Origin: Xiphias gladius
Taxonomy: Eukaryota; Chordata; Actinopteri; Istiophoriformes; Xiphiidae
Assembly: GCF_016859285.1 (NCBI RefSeq)
Contig: NC_053403.1
Span: forward strand, 25,683,448-25,747,447
Direction: 5' to 3'
Length of the DNA: 64,000 bases
The translations under genes were made by a program, and so were the position numbers. Positions 50,201-62,890 of this stretch are shown here, piece after piece; within the stretch, counting starts at the first letter, position 1, and the number at the start of each line of letters is the position of its first letter. Below the pieces are notes generated by a model. It did not search any database. It saw only the letters and a list, made by a program, of their open reading frames with translations, and was not told the origin of the DNA.

Positions 50201-53200
50201 ACCGCTGCACCTTCTGCTGCAGGCTTTACCGAGATAAAACGCGTGTTCCCAAGAGAAAGAGGGAGCCATCGAGAGAAAGGGACACGGAGCAAGAGATGAG
50301 ACCACGCTGGCAGGTTGGCGTCTTCTCATCTAACATAGACGGGGGTTTGTTCAGACTGAACGCAAAGGAACTCTGTCGGCGGCAACGCCCTCACAGTTGA
50401 TGCAAAGTGGACACGCATTCGCTCTGAGGTGCAGATGCGAGTTCAAAATGGTTCAACTCGAAATCTACGGCGATCAGACAAAAGGGAGAGAAACTGCAGG
50501 AGAAGTGAACTTCCTGGAAGTTTTCAGACCAGTCAGAGTCCCAGCTGTCACTCCCACACACACACACACCACACAAACATGGTCGGTGTGTAGCCAAAGC
50601 AAAAATCTTTACAGGTTGTACACTGGCTAGAAAAAACCAGTCAAATTAGCACGAATAACACGAGGTGAAGGTTTGCTTTGCGTTCAGTCTGAATGCACCT
50701 TAAATCACGGCGCCAGCCGGCAGTTACCAGGACAGGTATCAGCTGATGACTTACCTGTGCACAGATGCAATCAACTCCTTCTCTCTCTTGGCCTGCATCT
50801 CAATCTTGATGTCTTTCTCCTTCATCAGAGCCCGTCCTTCCTCCAGGCTCTTCTGTAACTCGGCCACGGTCTTCTCCAGATCCGTGGCTTTCTGCTGCAC
50901 CTCCTCCTGCTGAGCACACACAAACGTACACGGCGCGGTCACTGCGGTGGAGCAGCGCTTTGATGACGCTGTTGACTGACGGCGCCTGACCAACGTCATC
51001 CATGTGATTATCAGCCAATGTACAACACACGTCCAATCAACACACGTCCTCAATGATCTTCAACAAATATTGCTAATTCACATAGGAGTGATGTGTTATG
51101 GACAAACTGTCCATAGATGCTGTCCCATGAGTCAACGCCTGAGCTTATCGCAGTCAAGAGACTTCTCCGATCCGTTTTTACCACGGTATCGTTCTCTGCT
51201 CGGGTCTTTCCATGCGATGCTGCTTCAGACGTCGTCTTCACTACATTTCAGCAGGAAGTATGTTCCTCGCTACCCCGCTACCTTAATCTGACAGTTTCGT
51301 GGCTGGTTACATTCATCACATACAGCATATGATGAGATTACAACCTGACCATTCAAAAAACATGATGCACTGCTATGAATGATCCAACGGCATATAAATA
51401 ATAGTTGGAGGTAGCTCCACTTATTTAGTAGTTTAATATTATATTAATATATCATAGTCCAACACACACGGGGGACTTTTTTTTTTTTTTTGCACCGAGT
51501 ACTTTTGCTTTTGACGCTTTACACATTTCACAGCACATGATGCCAATAATATTCTCTCTGATGCACAGCAGCGTTTTACTTTTTATTTGTTTGGCTTTTT
51601 TTTTTTTTTGAGGACAGTTTTCTACAGCGTCAGACTAGCTCTGGCTGGTAGCTGCACGGCGGGGTGTATTAGCCGGAGCGGGGAAATTATGATGGGTGAT
51701 GAGGTGTGTCCACATCTGGCTAACTGGCAAATTACATTCCTGACAAAGGTCCTCTACGGACTTAAGCGTTGCCACCTACTGCACATCTCCCACCATCTTA
51801 GCACCGCACTGTTCCCAGGCTGTTCATCGGCAGGGAGAGCTACTGGTTACTGGAGCTCCGGAGTGTTGGCTGTGGGCTGTGAGGATTTGTTTGGCTGTTT
51901 TCAGAAACTGGGACCGGATCAGTGGAGTAGACCTACAGCTGAGAGAGACTCAGTGCAGACGCCTCACGTATCCCTTTCCACATCTGAGAGCCTGATGTGT
52001 TTACTACTTCCTGGGTGCCTTCCATCGAGTCAGAATATTTGGAACTCATTTACAGAGTTTTTCACGCACGCTTCTATTGATTCAAATGAAGTAATCCAGT
52101 ATGAAAATGAACTGCTAAATGGGTGTATTTTGTAATATCTTTCCTAATGGAAAAAGCCATACACACGCTCACCCCTCTCCTCCCGATCCCGCCTCCATCT
52201 AGTCCATGGAACCGGGTGTAAAAAGGGTGTTAGAAGACAACAGGATTCATGAGTGATTAGCTGAGCAGCCGATCAGCACCTCGCACAAGGGAGGACGTCC
52301 CCTTTTGTGTCTCGCGTTATCAGGAACAGTAACTTATTACTAATACATGTGTTACTATGTGTCTAATGTGTGTGGAGAGACATTTCAGTTCTTCAGGCTC
52401 CGACTTCCTTTTGTTGTCGGTGCAAACCAGCACACAGCAACACATCATTACTGTAACGCACAGCCTTGTCCTTGCCATGTTGTCCTGTGATCCAGCACAG
52501 AGTGAACGACTGGGTGTCTCTACCCCAGTAGCGAAGCCAGACACGTAGCCGCGGCCTAAGCGTGCGTTCGCTTGCGTGTGCGTGCATGTGTACCTGCTGG
52601 GCCTGGGCCTGCACCTCGTCCAGTGTCGGCAGGTCGGAAAGGTATTTCTCCAGCGTCTCTATACGTTGCTGTTTCTCTTGGCCCTGGTCGCTCTCTCTCT
52701 GACACTTCTTTTTCAGACTACTGATGTAGCGATCCCTCGTCTTTATCTGCGGATAAAAAACACACAGCGTCGTATTAGCGGGTGATTAACATAATAATTT
52801 CAACATATAGAAAGCATATACAAATGTACTAAAATAAAACATGTCAGTTGTCATGTTGTAAGAAGCAACAAGTGCAATAAAGGCCATCATTTTCCCTTTA
52901 AATGGTGGAGGTGGCTTGTGTTTTTGTTCCTGTTGTGGATCGAGTTCTGTCTTGGTCACTTTCTGTACCTTTTCCTCCAGTTTTCTGATGTCCTCCGTAT
53001 ACTTTTGTGTGACTTGCTTGAACAAGTCGTTCAGGTGGAGAACCTCCAGTTCGGCCACGGCTAGCTTCCTACCAAGTTCCTCATCGCAGCACAGCCTCAC
53101 ATCCGACGGCTGTTTGCATGGCGTTCTCAGCGCTGACTCCTGGTGGACAAGCTGAACTTGTGTGGTTACGTTTATTACGAAAATATTTGATGTGTGATTA

Positions 53201-56200
53201 TCAAATAATAAAATCTGAACGCTCATTCTGAGTGTTACCTTAGTGTTTAGGAGGTGGGGGTCGTCAAACCACGTTCTCTGGCTCTGCAGGACCTGCTGCG
53301 CTCTGAGCTCATTCTCTCTGATCCGGGCATGGAGCTGCAAGATCTGCTGCTTTTGTCTGAAACACAGAATTTCTTCCTACTTACAAACGTTGTCATCTGT
53401 AAAAATAGCAAAATGCAAATGCCTTTATTTTTTTCGGGTCTTTTGAAACTATACAGCAGCTGTACAGTTTACAAAGACAGGATGTTCAAGCCAAAGCACA
53501 CAGGACAAACATTAGAGCCTGCAAACACTCCACAACAGGCGATGTAAAGGGGACGCATCAGTGTTTCGAACACACTGAGCATAGTGTCGATGGACATTTT
53601 CACAGGTTTATTTTACACCTAAACTATTGATAAAATAAGAGGAAGCCAAATTAGCTAGAATCGGAGAAAGCGATACGATCAAATTGTTATCTGAAAAGTG
53701 ACACGGGCTCAGCTAAGTGGATCCTCTCAGACAGATCATTCCAGAGTCTCATGAGTCTTCATGTGAGTCTTTGAGCGGGAGGGTCAACGGTTCACAAGTG
53801 TTGCTGATCTCACCAGAGGATGAATACCTGGAACTCCCCACCAGCCAGGAAGAACTGAAGAAGCCCTTCGGGCTTGAGAGGCGAAAACATCGTACGGGAT
53901 GATAATATTTCCCTCAAACAGACGCAGCTAAACTCACAATAATCTCAGAGATCTTATGGAAACATTAAAATCACTGATGCATGGAGAGAAAAATTCCCTA
54001 CATCCAAATTATACACTTGGAACTCTAAAGACTTCTCTAGGAAAGTCTCAAATTGACTATTGGCTTCTCTCACAAACATTTGACTTGGACAGCTTTCAGC
54101 GGCTTCAGAAAGTTTCAGATAGTATTCAGACCAGTTCGTTTTATGGTGTCGTACGTTCGTTTTAAATGGATCAACTGCCATTTCTGCCAACCATTCTACA
54201 CTCTGCACAGAGTGTAGACATAGTTTAAGAATTATTCGCGGATTTATTAAAAATCAAAAACTGAAGTCTCCTATCTACAAACGTATTCAGACCCTTTGCT
54301 GTGGCTCCAAACTGTCAGTCCTGTTTGCTTTAATTATCCTTGAGATGAGTCTAGAACAGTCTGATGAACACCAGGCACCGCTCATCCCCTGGCTGATACC
54401 AGCCCTACGGTGAAGCATGGTGGGGGCAGCATCATGCTGTGGTGGGGGGGGCTTCTCAGAAGCAGGGACAGGGAGACTGGTCAGAACTGAGGGAAGGATG
54501 AATGAAGCCAAATATAGAGAGGTCTTTGGAGAAAACCTGTACCAGAGTGCACAAGAACGGTGCAACGGTTCAATTTTCAGCCAAGACAACGTTGGAGTGG
54601 CGTCAGGACAAGTCTCTGACTGTCCCCACACTTAAACCCCATAGAACATCTGTGGAGAGACCTGATGATGACAGTTCACAGACGCTTCCCGTCCAGTCTG
54701 ACAGAGCTTTAGTGGATCTTAGGTTGGAATCTTAAGAAGAAATCTGAAGAAATGTTCCGATAAACTGGCCCACGTTCTTTTCAGGGTCCCATCTGAGAGT
54801 ATTGATTTTGGATTTTTACTACCTACACTAACACAGGGCCTTGTCACCCTCATCCCAAAACCCAAAGAAGAGTTGCCCTTGATAGACAACTGCCACCCTA
54901 TCTGTTTGCTGAATAATGACCACAAAGTACTGGCTCTTATTCTGGCCAACAGAATTAAGAAAACCGGTGCCTCTGTAATCGACAAGTAACGATCTGGCTT
55001 TATGTCAAACAGCGAATTGCAAACAGTATTAGACTGGTCCTGGATTTGCTGGATTGTCCCAAACCGATGAATAAAAATAGCTTTATTTTGCTTTTAGACT
55101 TTTATAAAGCATTCGATTCCCTAGATCACAGATTTATCCAGCAGTCACCTTACAGTTGCTGTAACTTTACTCAGATGTTAATTCTTCGGTCCAACTTCAA
55201 CACGGTGCCTCACCCTGTATTCAGTTGTCTCGTGGTGCTCGTCAAGGCCGCCTGGTCTCTCCTTATGTATTTTTACATGAAAGCAATATTCAGTGTATTT
55301 GGCTGATGACACTGCACCTTTTTAAGAAACTCAAAGCAAACTTCTCTTGCAATAAAAAGATTTGAATATTTTCTGCAGCATCAGGTCTTTGTTTAAGTAA
55401 AAATACCTTACTCTGTAGCCCAGTATCCTGTGGGAACTTTATTCCAGATTACATCGTTTATAAATGAAGTGGTCTTCCTGTTTATCTCATTATTACCTTT
55501 AAATTAAATGACAGCTCAATTACCGTTTAGATGCTCATTTCCCCAAACAAACGCTTGTGGCCTTGACTCTGCGTGAATATCTCATTTGTAGTAGCCGTGA
55601 CATACACTCAAAAACAAATCTCTATTTTTGCCAAATTGTTTTAACGATAATATTTTATTGTAAAACAGTTATTTAATTCTGAAGGTCTCCCGATGAGTTA
55701 ATCTGAATTTTTGTACGTTCATAATAATAATAATGCCGTTCCTAAAGGTGTAATGATGTTATTTAAGGCTAACACTGAACCCCCCTTTTTTCCTGGTCCT
55801 TTGTCGTTTCCTACTGCTCCACAGTAGGAAAAATGTGTTTCTTATCCATCTCTTCAACCCGGAACGGAAGGATCAGATCCCTCTTTCAGAAGGCCATCGT
55901 CACCAACCCATATGTAATCCACTTCTCAAATATCCAGTGGAAAAAGGTTTGGACTTTGTCTCAAAGACACTTCATCACAAGCAACCGTAGTGACGTCTGT
56001 TCCAAACTTATCCATCGCTGCTGTCCGACCAAACATTCTTTCCAAAGAATAAGAAATGGCGTTGACATCAGTTGCTCTTTCTGTGGAGCTGATGCTGAAA
56101 CTTGTTTTGGAAATTCGACTCCGTTCAGAACAAAAACAATCTTTTCAATCATCTGAGCAGAATTTCATTTTCACAAAAGCTGATTTTATAATGGTAAACC

Positions 56201-59200
56201 TTTAGTTAAAATGCTGATCAATGAAATGCAACAATAAATACAAACAATTCAGGACTCCGCAAGCCCCGAAGCCTTAAGACTCCCAGTGTGTTTAAGGTGT
56301 ATAATTGTCTGAGCTGCTGGACGTCCTTCTGTGTTCTTTGTTTTCCTCCTTTAGGTTTTATGCCTCCTTAACCCCCGCTTTGTGTGTGTGAGCATTGGCG
56401 TCCGCTGCAGTGGACATCACATAAATAAATAACAACTGTCGCTGCTTTTAAAGGGGATGAGAGGAGCTCAGGTGATTGGTTGTTACTGCAGCTCGCCTCG
56501 ATTCCACCTGCTGATTCTGTATTCCTCCTGCTAATAACGTGTTCACCCTCTATTCCACGCTGAGCCGAGCCGAGCCGAGCTGTGCATTGCCGAACCCGGT
56601 TTGCACCTATTCCTCTGATCACCAAAACTGCACAACTGTGCTGATCAGTGTTTGTGCCTGAAGATTTTGCTTGTGTTTGCAAGCATAGATAGAGCCCAGT
56701 ACCACTTAAAGGTATGGAAAGCAAAAAATGTTGGATTCGTAGCTAAATCGATGCTAATTTGGTCAGTTGTCTTGCCATCGAGTCTTAGGAATGTCACCGA
56801 GTGCTGTTAATGCCTAAGTTGTTTCTTTACTTGACTATTTTTATCTTTATTTCCTGGTTTACACTCTGGGTTTTCAGCCCACAGTCCAATCCAACAGTCC
56901 CTGTAATAAATCCTCCTTCGGGAAGGTTAAAATGTTCAGTTTGTGCTGACACTGTTTCAGAGCTGGCGATTCTACTGGATGGGCATTTTGGAGGTCGGAG
57001 TGTGTGTGCTGCTGCGTTTCACAGATACCGTGTCAGGGCAGGTGCAAGTGTTTGTGAGTGTGCCCTGCAGTACCTGTCTATCTCCAGTTCTCTCTGTCTC
57101 AGCAGCCCCTCTTTAACCTTCACCAGAGTGTTGACAGGAAGGGAGGTCCCCATCAGCATCTGGCAACACACACAAACACAGGTCATTTAACACATACAGC
57201 GCGCAGCTTCATACTGACACAGTGAGTACTGACATCACTGTCTCATGTGAAGAACAATGATTTCTGTCGGCATAAGCACCTTCCTCTGATCTAGGAATGG
57301 AAATTATGAGCAATATTCCTAAGTGACAAGAGTCATGATAATAATCAATAATTAATCATTGTTATTGTCTAAAATATTAAAAACGTGTGTTTTTGCTCCA
57401 GTAAAAGAGAGAAGCGTATGAGAACATGCAGCTTTTTATTTGAAAAAAAACCCGCTGCATTCATTGGGATTCATGTGACGTTCTTCTGCCTGTAGGAGAC
57501 AGGGAAATTTACTGACCAACATCACTGGTTAAAAAAACACACAGTGTGTGTTCTGGAGTGAGGGAGGGAAAAGAAAAAGTCACAGCGTCACGCGGTATCT
57601 CCAGCAGAGAAGAACGGCCTCTGACTGCAGCGTTGGGACCAGCGAAACAGAAGAACTATAACGTAGGAACCTCTTTTTCCACTCTTCATGCTTCCTTCCT
57701 TTCTTTCCTCTCTCTTTCCTGTATTCTTCCCTCCACTTCCTCATTATTATTAACACTTGTCTCACCTGGTTTAGCCCTGGTTCCTGCTGATGTCCCCGTT
57801 GCCACGACGAAGGCCCATCTCCACCACAGCCCTCTGTTCCAGTACCACTGGTCTGAGGGTCACTTCCACGCTCTGCTCTGGGCCTGTACTCCATCTGCTC
57901 AGTCAGCCACATCTGGGTGCGAACTGCAGGCTGAATAGGGGAGCCTCGGTCTGTCTGATGACCCAGTGGCGAGTCTGCTTGTTTGGGTAGGCTGAGACCA
58001 CAAACCTGTCCGCCTCCCCGACTCAGTTTAGCTTCTGGTAAAGCGCTATAGTTCATGTCCAGACTGCTGTGTTTTACCGGCGAGGACAGACCTGAGGAAA
58101 GGGACAGGCCTGTTTCCAAACCGGTGGATCTACTGCCATGGTTGTACCGGTAGCAGGGGCCAGCACCTGGTGAGCGCTGCAGCAAGCTATGGCAGAGCAA
58201 GGAGGAGGATAAAGGTAGATAAAGGTCCGCATTTGAACCAAGGGGTTCCTTTCTGTACCCATATAGCAGACCTCTGTCCAGGGAGCCTTGTGAATCTGGG
58301 TTGTACTGATAGCCCGATGTCCTCGTGGAGCTCTTCTCAGCCCCAGATGACAACTTGGTGAGAGATGACCACCTCCGGATGGGCTGATGCGCCTTCATGT
58401 CCAGACAGCTCGGTGCACCCAGGTGAGACATGGCTGGCGTAAGGAGCTGGCAAGACCTGCTCCAGTTGCCTGCGCTGCTTGGGGAGGATGGTATTCTAAA
58501 ACTGGTGCTGGGTGAGGAGGATGGGGACGGCATGACGTGGACAATGGGGATGCCATCGTCGTCCTGGCCCAAGTGATGCTGGGACAGTGGCTGGAAAGAC
58601 AAAGGCGTGGTACTGGAACTGGAGTCGTCTGTAGGAGGACACACAGACGAAGACTGTGAATCATGTCAGACATCATCTTCATTATCATCAACACAGGCAC
58701 ATTAGTTAACGTTACAACGTAAAGTATGATTGTTCAAAGCAGAAACTAAAAACATGACAAGGGAACTGCTCAAGGGTTCACGAGGTGATGTCTAGACTGC
58801 TGGGGGCGAGTCCACTGTCCAGCCCTCACACCAGCTCTGCACTGAAAAAGAGATTAGCTGTGATGGTGGTCTGGCCATCAGCTCATAGAAATGTAGAAAG
58901 TGGCTCCCATGTAGTTGTTGCTTTTTTAAACTTGAACGTTAACATCTGTAGTTCCTGGCTCCGACAGCTTAGCTGCACAAAACAAACAAAAAAACCTACG
59001 AACCTAAGTCACCCAATGACCGCGAGATCAGCATAGTTGGGCCCTGCAGCGGCCTCAGAGTCCGCAATGTGTGAAGCTCCTTGTTGGTGAGGAGACATGG
59101 GTCATATTTCAGTGGACGTATCGTTGAGAATGAAAACAACATAAAAAAATTTGAGTAGCTCAAAAATTTGCATGAATCAGTGTCAGGTAAGTTTAGACTT

Positions 59201-62200
59201 TGTGATGATAACTGGAAATAAAACTAAACCCTGTGTCTCTGGTCTGACAGCAGATCATTTTTGCCCATCAATTTACACCCAATAATCCAAAATGACAATG
59301 CAAAAACATGTTTTTAGAAATGTTTGCAACTCTATTTAAAACCGAAAATCTGTCATCAACAAAAGTATTCGGACCCTTTGCTGTGGCGCCAAACTGTGGT
59401 CAGGTTCTTTCTGTTTGCTTTAATTATCCTTGAGATGAGTCTAGAACTTGATTGGAGTGAATTTATTGGACACAATTTATAAAGGCACACACCTGTGTAT
59501 CTAAGGTCCCACAATCACACCGCATGTCAGGACAAAAGCCATTCTGTGAAGTCCAAGGAGCTCTCTGTAGACCACTGAGATAAAACTCTGGCGAGGGACA
59601 GATCATGGCGAAAGCATTTGTAAAGCTTTGAGTGTTCCCATGAGAACAGTGGCCTCAATAACTGTGAAATGGAGAAAGCTTTGAACCACCAGGACTCTTC
59701 CTAGAGTTGGACGTCCGACCAAACCGAGTAACAGGACGAGAAGGACCTTGGTCAGGGAGGTGACCCAACGGTCCCTCTAACAGAGCTTCAGGAGTCCTCT
59801 GCAGACGTGGGAGAACCTGCCAGAAGGACGACCATCTCAGCAGCACTGCATCAATCAGGTCTTTATGGTAGATATGCTAGACAGAAGCCCCTGTGAGTAA
59901 AGACATATGGCAGCCCGCTTGGAGTTTGTCAAACGACATTTAAAGGACTCTGGGAGCACGAGGACAAAGATTCTCCAAAACCGAACTCATTAAGCAGAAA
60001 TCTAAACACTATGTCTGATGAACACCAGGCACCGCTCATCCCCTGGCTGATACCAGCCCTACGGTGAAGCATGGGGGGGGGGCAGTTGGACAGAGCCATG
60101 AGGTCCAGTTTTGTGCACGGCTGAGTTTTAAAGCCCTGCACGTTCTGCTTTAGCTGGACCTGCTCTCACCTGCAGAGACGCCCGACATTTGCTAGTCAGA
60201 GCCATAACCCCTGGGCTTTGACACGGTTCGGCAGAGGAGTATGAAATGACGCGTAGGTCCACGGCTGGAATCGACTGGGGACATTTTGTCACTCACACAT
60301 GGTTTTAGTTACAAAGCATTACCTGCCTTTGGGAACTGCAAGACCCCTTCTGAGGACCTTTGACCTCTGGCCTCTGAGCCTTACCTCTATTTTCACACAT
60401 GGTTTATATTCTACATATATGACCATACACCTCCACTCTCACCTGGGCATCGTCTCTGATGTGCGATGAACAGTCGTTAGTCGAATTAGTGTCAGCAGAG
60501 CTCGGGATTAAACAAACTGAGTGGGCAAAACCAGAACTGCGGGAGACGGAGCGGCGATGCTGTAATAGACAGGACATCTTACCTTCCACACTGTCCGAGT
60601 AGCAAGTGCCAATACCAGTGTCGCCGCTGTCGGACACTGTGCTGTGTCGTCGCCCGCCACAGACACCGTTCCCGGGGCCAGGGGCGTTGCTGTGCCAGGC
60701 TGATTCGTGGCCGGGGACCCATCCCGGAGAGCCGCCGCTACTGGAGCCTAAACAACAATTTTTAAAGGCTGTTACGCGAGTTATTCAGCCACAAAAATCT
60801 GACTGAGTTACAGGCACGGAGCGCGAAGAGCCTCTTCCCGATGGTCCCCAGTTTGCTTTTTCTTTCCAAATGTACTGATTCGTCTGCTTTTTGTTTTCGG
60901 AGGCTTAGCGGGTATTTAGACCAAAAAAACCACCAAAACCACCGCACGGTAGCTTCTAGCCCTCTGAGACTGGATCTTCCAGCTCTGCACCATTATGAGG
61001 TACTTCGTCTTTTGTGACGACGACGACCCTGAGGTAAAGCGCGGGAATCCGGCGTCCCCGTCGTGAGCTCGCGCTCAATTCGTCAACGCAGCCTCTCGCC
61101 GGAGGAGAGATCGAAACCGGGCTCAGCTTTTCCGTCTCAGTCAAACGAGGGACGGAGCTGCGCTTTTAGTCGCCGAACGTCTCCTCGGTCACGCGGATTT
61201 GTGAACTGCGCAACGTATGAAGACCCGAGTGAACGAGGACAATGGCACGAGAGCCCACGTGCAGCGCACCCCCTCTCTGTTCGCTCTTTACTTGGGCTGA
61301 CGTGACGGTTTTTCTCTCAGGAGACCTCGGCCTCAGGTGAGAGGAGCCCCCCCCCCCTCTCCCCCAGCGGGCCTCCCGAGGATGATCCCGGTGACCTCTG
61401 CACATTTAGGTCCAACGCGGGGACCAGACGGCTCCTTCCGCCTCCACGGTCTGGACGCGTTACCTCGCGGGCCAGATGCCGGTCTGGTTACAGTACAAAG
61501 GAGGGGGGGCCGGAACACCTATTACTAATTGTGCCGTCGTTTGGTGGCTGGGGCGGGAAAGTACACGAGGACACCGGGGTACATTCAGCCTCCCATCCAG
61601 ATCTGCGGGAGGGACACAGAGGCAGCCGTGTGAGACCCCACCTGGTTTAGCGGTCTGTGATTTGGACTGGCACCCGAGAGCGTCGGGAGAAGGGCTCGTC
61701 CTTCCTTGACTTTGACTATTACAAACAATATCAACCGAAGGAGAAATCTGATGCAGGCGACACGATGCCGCTCTTTCGTTCCTACTGTAATGCGGATACT
61801 TGCAGCATCTTCTTTGCTTTAGCTTAGTGTCGTCGGCCTTCGGATCCGAACGTAGCTGCTTGATTGAGATTTGTTTTTTTGTCGAAAAGGAGAAATGACA
61901 GACCTCAGCTCGGTTTCGTCCGGGAAATCCGTCTCTTATTTATGCAAGGAACCTGGCCGGCGGAGCTCCGTGCTTTTCCCACGCCCCGACGCGCTGCAGC
62001 TTGAAAAGAGGTTCGTCCCTGGTCCTGGCTGCGGTCTGTACCCTGCGTTTTTCTCCGCGCAGCTACGAATTGATCGCGACCCCGCGAAGGCTCCTTCGGA
62101 AGCCGCGGTATAGAGCAGCGGGCCGCCGGGCGCGGATCCGGGTGTCTGCCCTGCGGGCGCAGAACCGTGGCCGCGCTTCGGGTCCTTCCAGTGGCCGCGA

Positions 62201-62890
62201 CTGCCGCCGGTCCAGAGCTCTGCGTGTAGCCCTCAGCCCCCTTGCTGCCCTGCAGCCGAAGTCTCCTCGTACACCCCCCACACTGTCTGTGGTGTTGCCA
62301 GGCGTCAGACTGAATTACCCGCGGAACCCTGGCGACGCAGGGCAGCGAAAGTCGAACCCCGTTACACGTTACACTGCCGCGTTACCGGGAAAAGGAACGC
62401 GATTACACGAAAGCGAGCCTCATGCGAGGCTTGGCTCGGCAGAGGACCGATGGGACACGTCCGAGACTGTGTAGTTACCACGTTACACGTCGGTTTGATT
62501 AGTTCCGGACTCGACTCGCGGCACGGCTGCCGCATCGGGCTGCGACTCGCCGCCTCGACTCGTTAGGCCGAACCAGTCCCCGACCTCCGGGGATCTCAGC
62601 TGCTCGTGGTCGGTGGGGACATCACCTGCACCGGGACAGCGGCCGCGGCGGGAAGCCGGTAAACCCCGGCTGGCTCCCCACCGCGCTGGCCGGACGTGTC
62701 GAGGCAGCCTCGGAGGAAAGCAGTGCCCCAGTTAGTGTCGCTGTAGCTGCCCCGGGCCTTTAGGACGGACTCACTGGACCCAGGTCGTCCAGTGAGTCCG
62801 CCGTCTAGTCTTCGCAGACCGTTATCTTATGGGCGACTCACCTGTTTTATTGGATTCGTATCCATCTTCGAAATCCCCCCTGTACCACAT
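47273..62890 (-). CDS. cep85l: centrosomal protein of 85 kDa-like
   Basis: Minus-strand exons in coding order: 62890-62842, 60747-60583, 58628-57766, 57159-57074, 53356-53239, 53139-52969, 52746-52594, 50906-50755, 50223-50106, 50006-49956, (tentative 49790-49753 and 49473-49383), 48267-48084, 47454-47273 (TAG). Phases match throughout; without the two tentative exons 763 residues, with them 806 (human is about 805). Family marks: [17 protein letters not shown] in exon 2, [11 protein letters not shown] and [11 protein letters not shown] in the 863-nt exon 3, [13 protein letters not shown] at its end, [51 protein letters not shown], then [20 protein letters not shown] and [18 protein letters not shown]. 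Exon 3 is Ser/Pro-rich and disordered; the rest is coiled coil. The protein sits around the centriole and is required for neuronal migration; variants in human exon 2 cause lissencephaly. CEP85L is chosen over CEP85 because of the [10 protein letters not shown] and QMWLTEQ blocks. Confidence 0.93.
47577..47660 (+). repeat. short interspersed repeat fragment
   Basis: TAAAGGAGCGGTTTGACATT and nearby phrases match the same dispersed repeat as 16145-16300. It lies in the last intron of cep85l. Confidence 0.35.
49383..49473 (-). CDS. cep85l: tentative internal exon of cep85l
   Basis: On the minus strand CCACCAG precedes 91 nt that read [20 protein letters not shown] and onward to VPQ, then CAG|GTACCAG. 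The phase (1 + 30 codons) joins the exon at 48267 correctly but needs an upstream exon ending in phase 2. A 38-nt candidate, 49790-49753 ([12 protein letters not shown]), between AG and GTGAAG, fits exactly. Together they would replace the human coiled-coil segment here. Sequence similarity to human is weak, so this rests on phase and splice sites only. Confidence 0.28.
50907..52593 (-). other. cep85l intron between coiled-coil exons
   Basis: No exon seen. It includes poly-T/A tracts at 51479-51492 and 51598-51609. Unassigned otherwise. Confidence 0.5.
53806..53900 (+). mobile_element. decayed repeat fragment related to 1405-1545
   Basis: AGAACTGAAGAAGCCCTTCG then CTTGAGAGGCGAAAACATCG is the reverse-complement form of the TTGAAGACGTTTCGCCTC...GGCTTCTTCAG motif seen near 1490. 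Confidence 0.45.
54050..54735 (+). mobile_element. Tc1-like element copy C, internal deletion derivative
   Basis: Shares GAGATGAGTCTAGAAC with copies A and B but then jumps straight to AGTCTGATGAACACCAGGCA, losing about 600 bp. The 3' part matches copy A (GAGACTGGTCAGAACTGAGG; CATAGAACATCTGTGGAGAG). Transposase frames are broken. Confidence 0.75.
54770..56160 (+). pseudogene. decayed L1/Tx1-like LINE remnant
   Basis: Frames decode in order to [69 protein letters not shown] (reverse transcriptase blocks) and, after an internal deletion, a 3' segment at 55833-56140 with [36 protein letters not shown] and [14 protein letters not shown] (the C-terminal cysteine segment of fish L1-type pol). Several stops and shifts. 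Confidence 0.75.
59230..60080 (+). mobile_element. Tc1-like element copy B, 3'-truncated, in cep85l intron 2
   Basis: About 700 bp (59355-60077) match copy A at 31287-32030 with about six substitutions and a 14-bp deletion where copy A reads TGGTCTGACGAGA. It ends abruptly after TACGGTGAAGCATGG in a G-run. It is sense to plus, so antisense to cep85l. Confidence 0.8.
62766..62800. repeat. 14-bp perfect inverted repeat (GC-rich hairpin) in cep85l intron 1
   Basis: Arms CGGACTCACTGGAC (62766-62779) and its exact complement (62787-62800) flank a 7-nt loop. In the cep85l transcript it starts 41 nt after the exon 1 donor. Confidence 0.85.
62842..62890 (-). CDS. cep85l: cep85l first coding exon
   Basis: On the minus strand ACACAATGTGG opens 49 nt: [16 protein letters not shown] plus one base, then the consensus donor GTGAGT. 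The single leftover G joins the GC at the start of exon 2 to give Gly, in frame with [15 protein letters not shown]. The human protein also starts with MW. A at -3 gives a good start context. Confidence 0.75.

Larger units (their letters stand above)
53357..57073 (-). other. cep85l intron rich in mobile elements
   Basis: Contains the repeat fragment 53806-53900, a Tc1 deletion derivative (54050-54735) and an L1-like remnant (54770-56160). No cep85l exon is needed here, because exon 57159-57074 (ending IDR) continues directly into QKQQI at 53356. Confidence 0.6.

Noticed and set aside
51587..52135. 182-residue plus-strand open frame in a cep85l intron
   Set aside because: Opposite strand to the host gene, starts in a poly-T run, no recognised domain; most likely chance or repeat-derived.
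62001..62474. 157-residue plus-strand frame rich in Arg/Pro in the CpG island
   Set aside because: Long open frames are expected by chance in CpG-rich DNA; composition is that of the island, with no motif or splice logic.
62766..62800. Hairpin as a possible microRNA precursor or terminator
   Set aside because: A 14-bp stem is too short for a typical miRNA precursor, and rho-independent terminators do not apply in a vertebrate nucleus.
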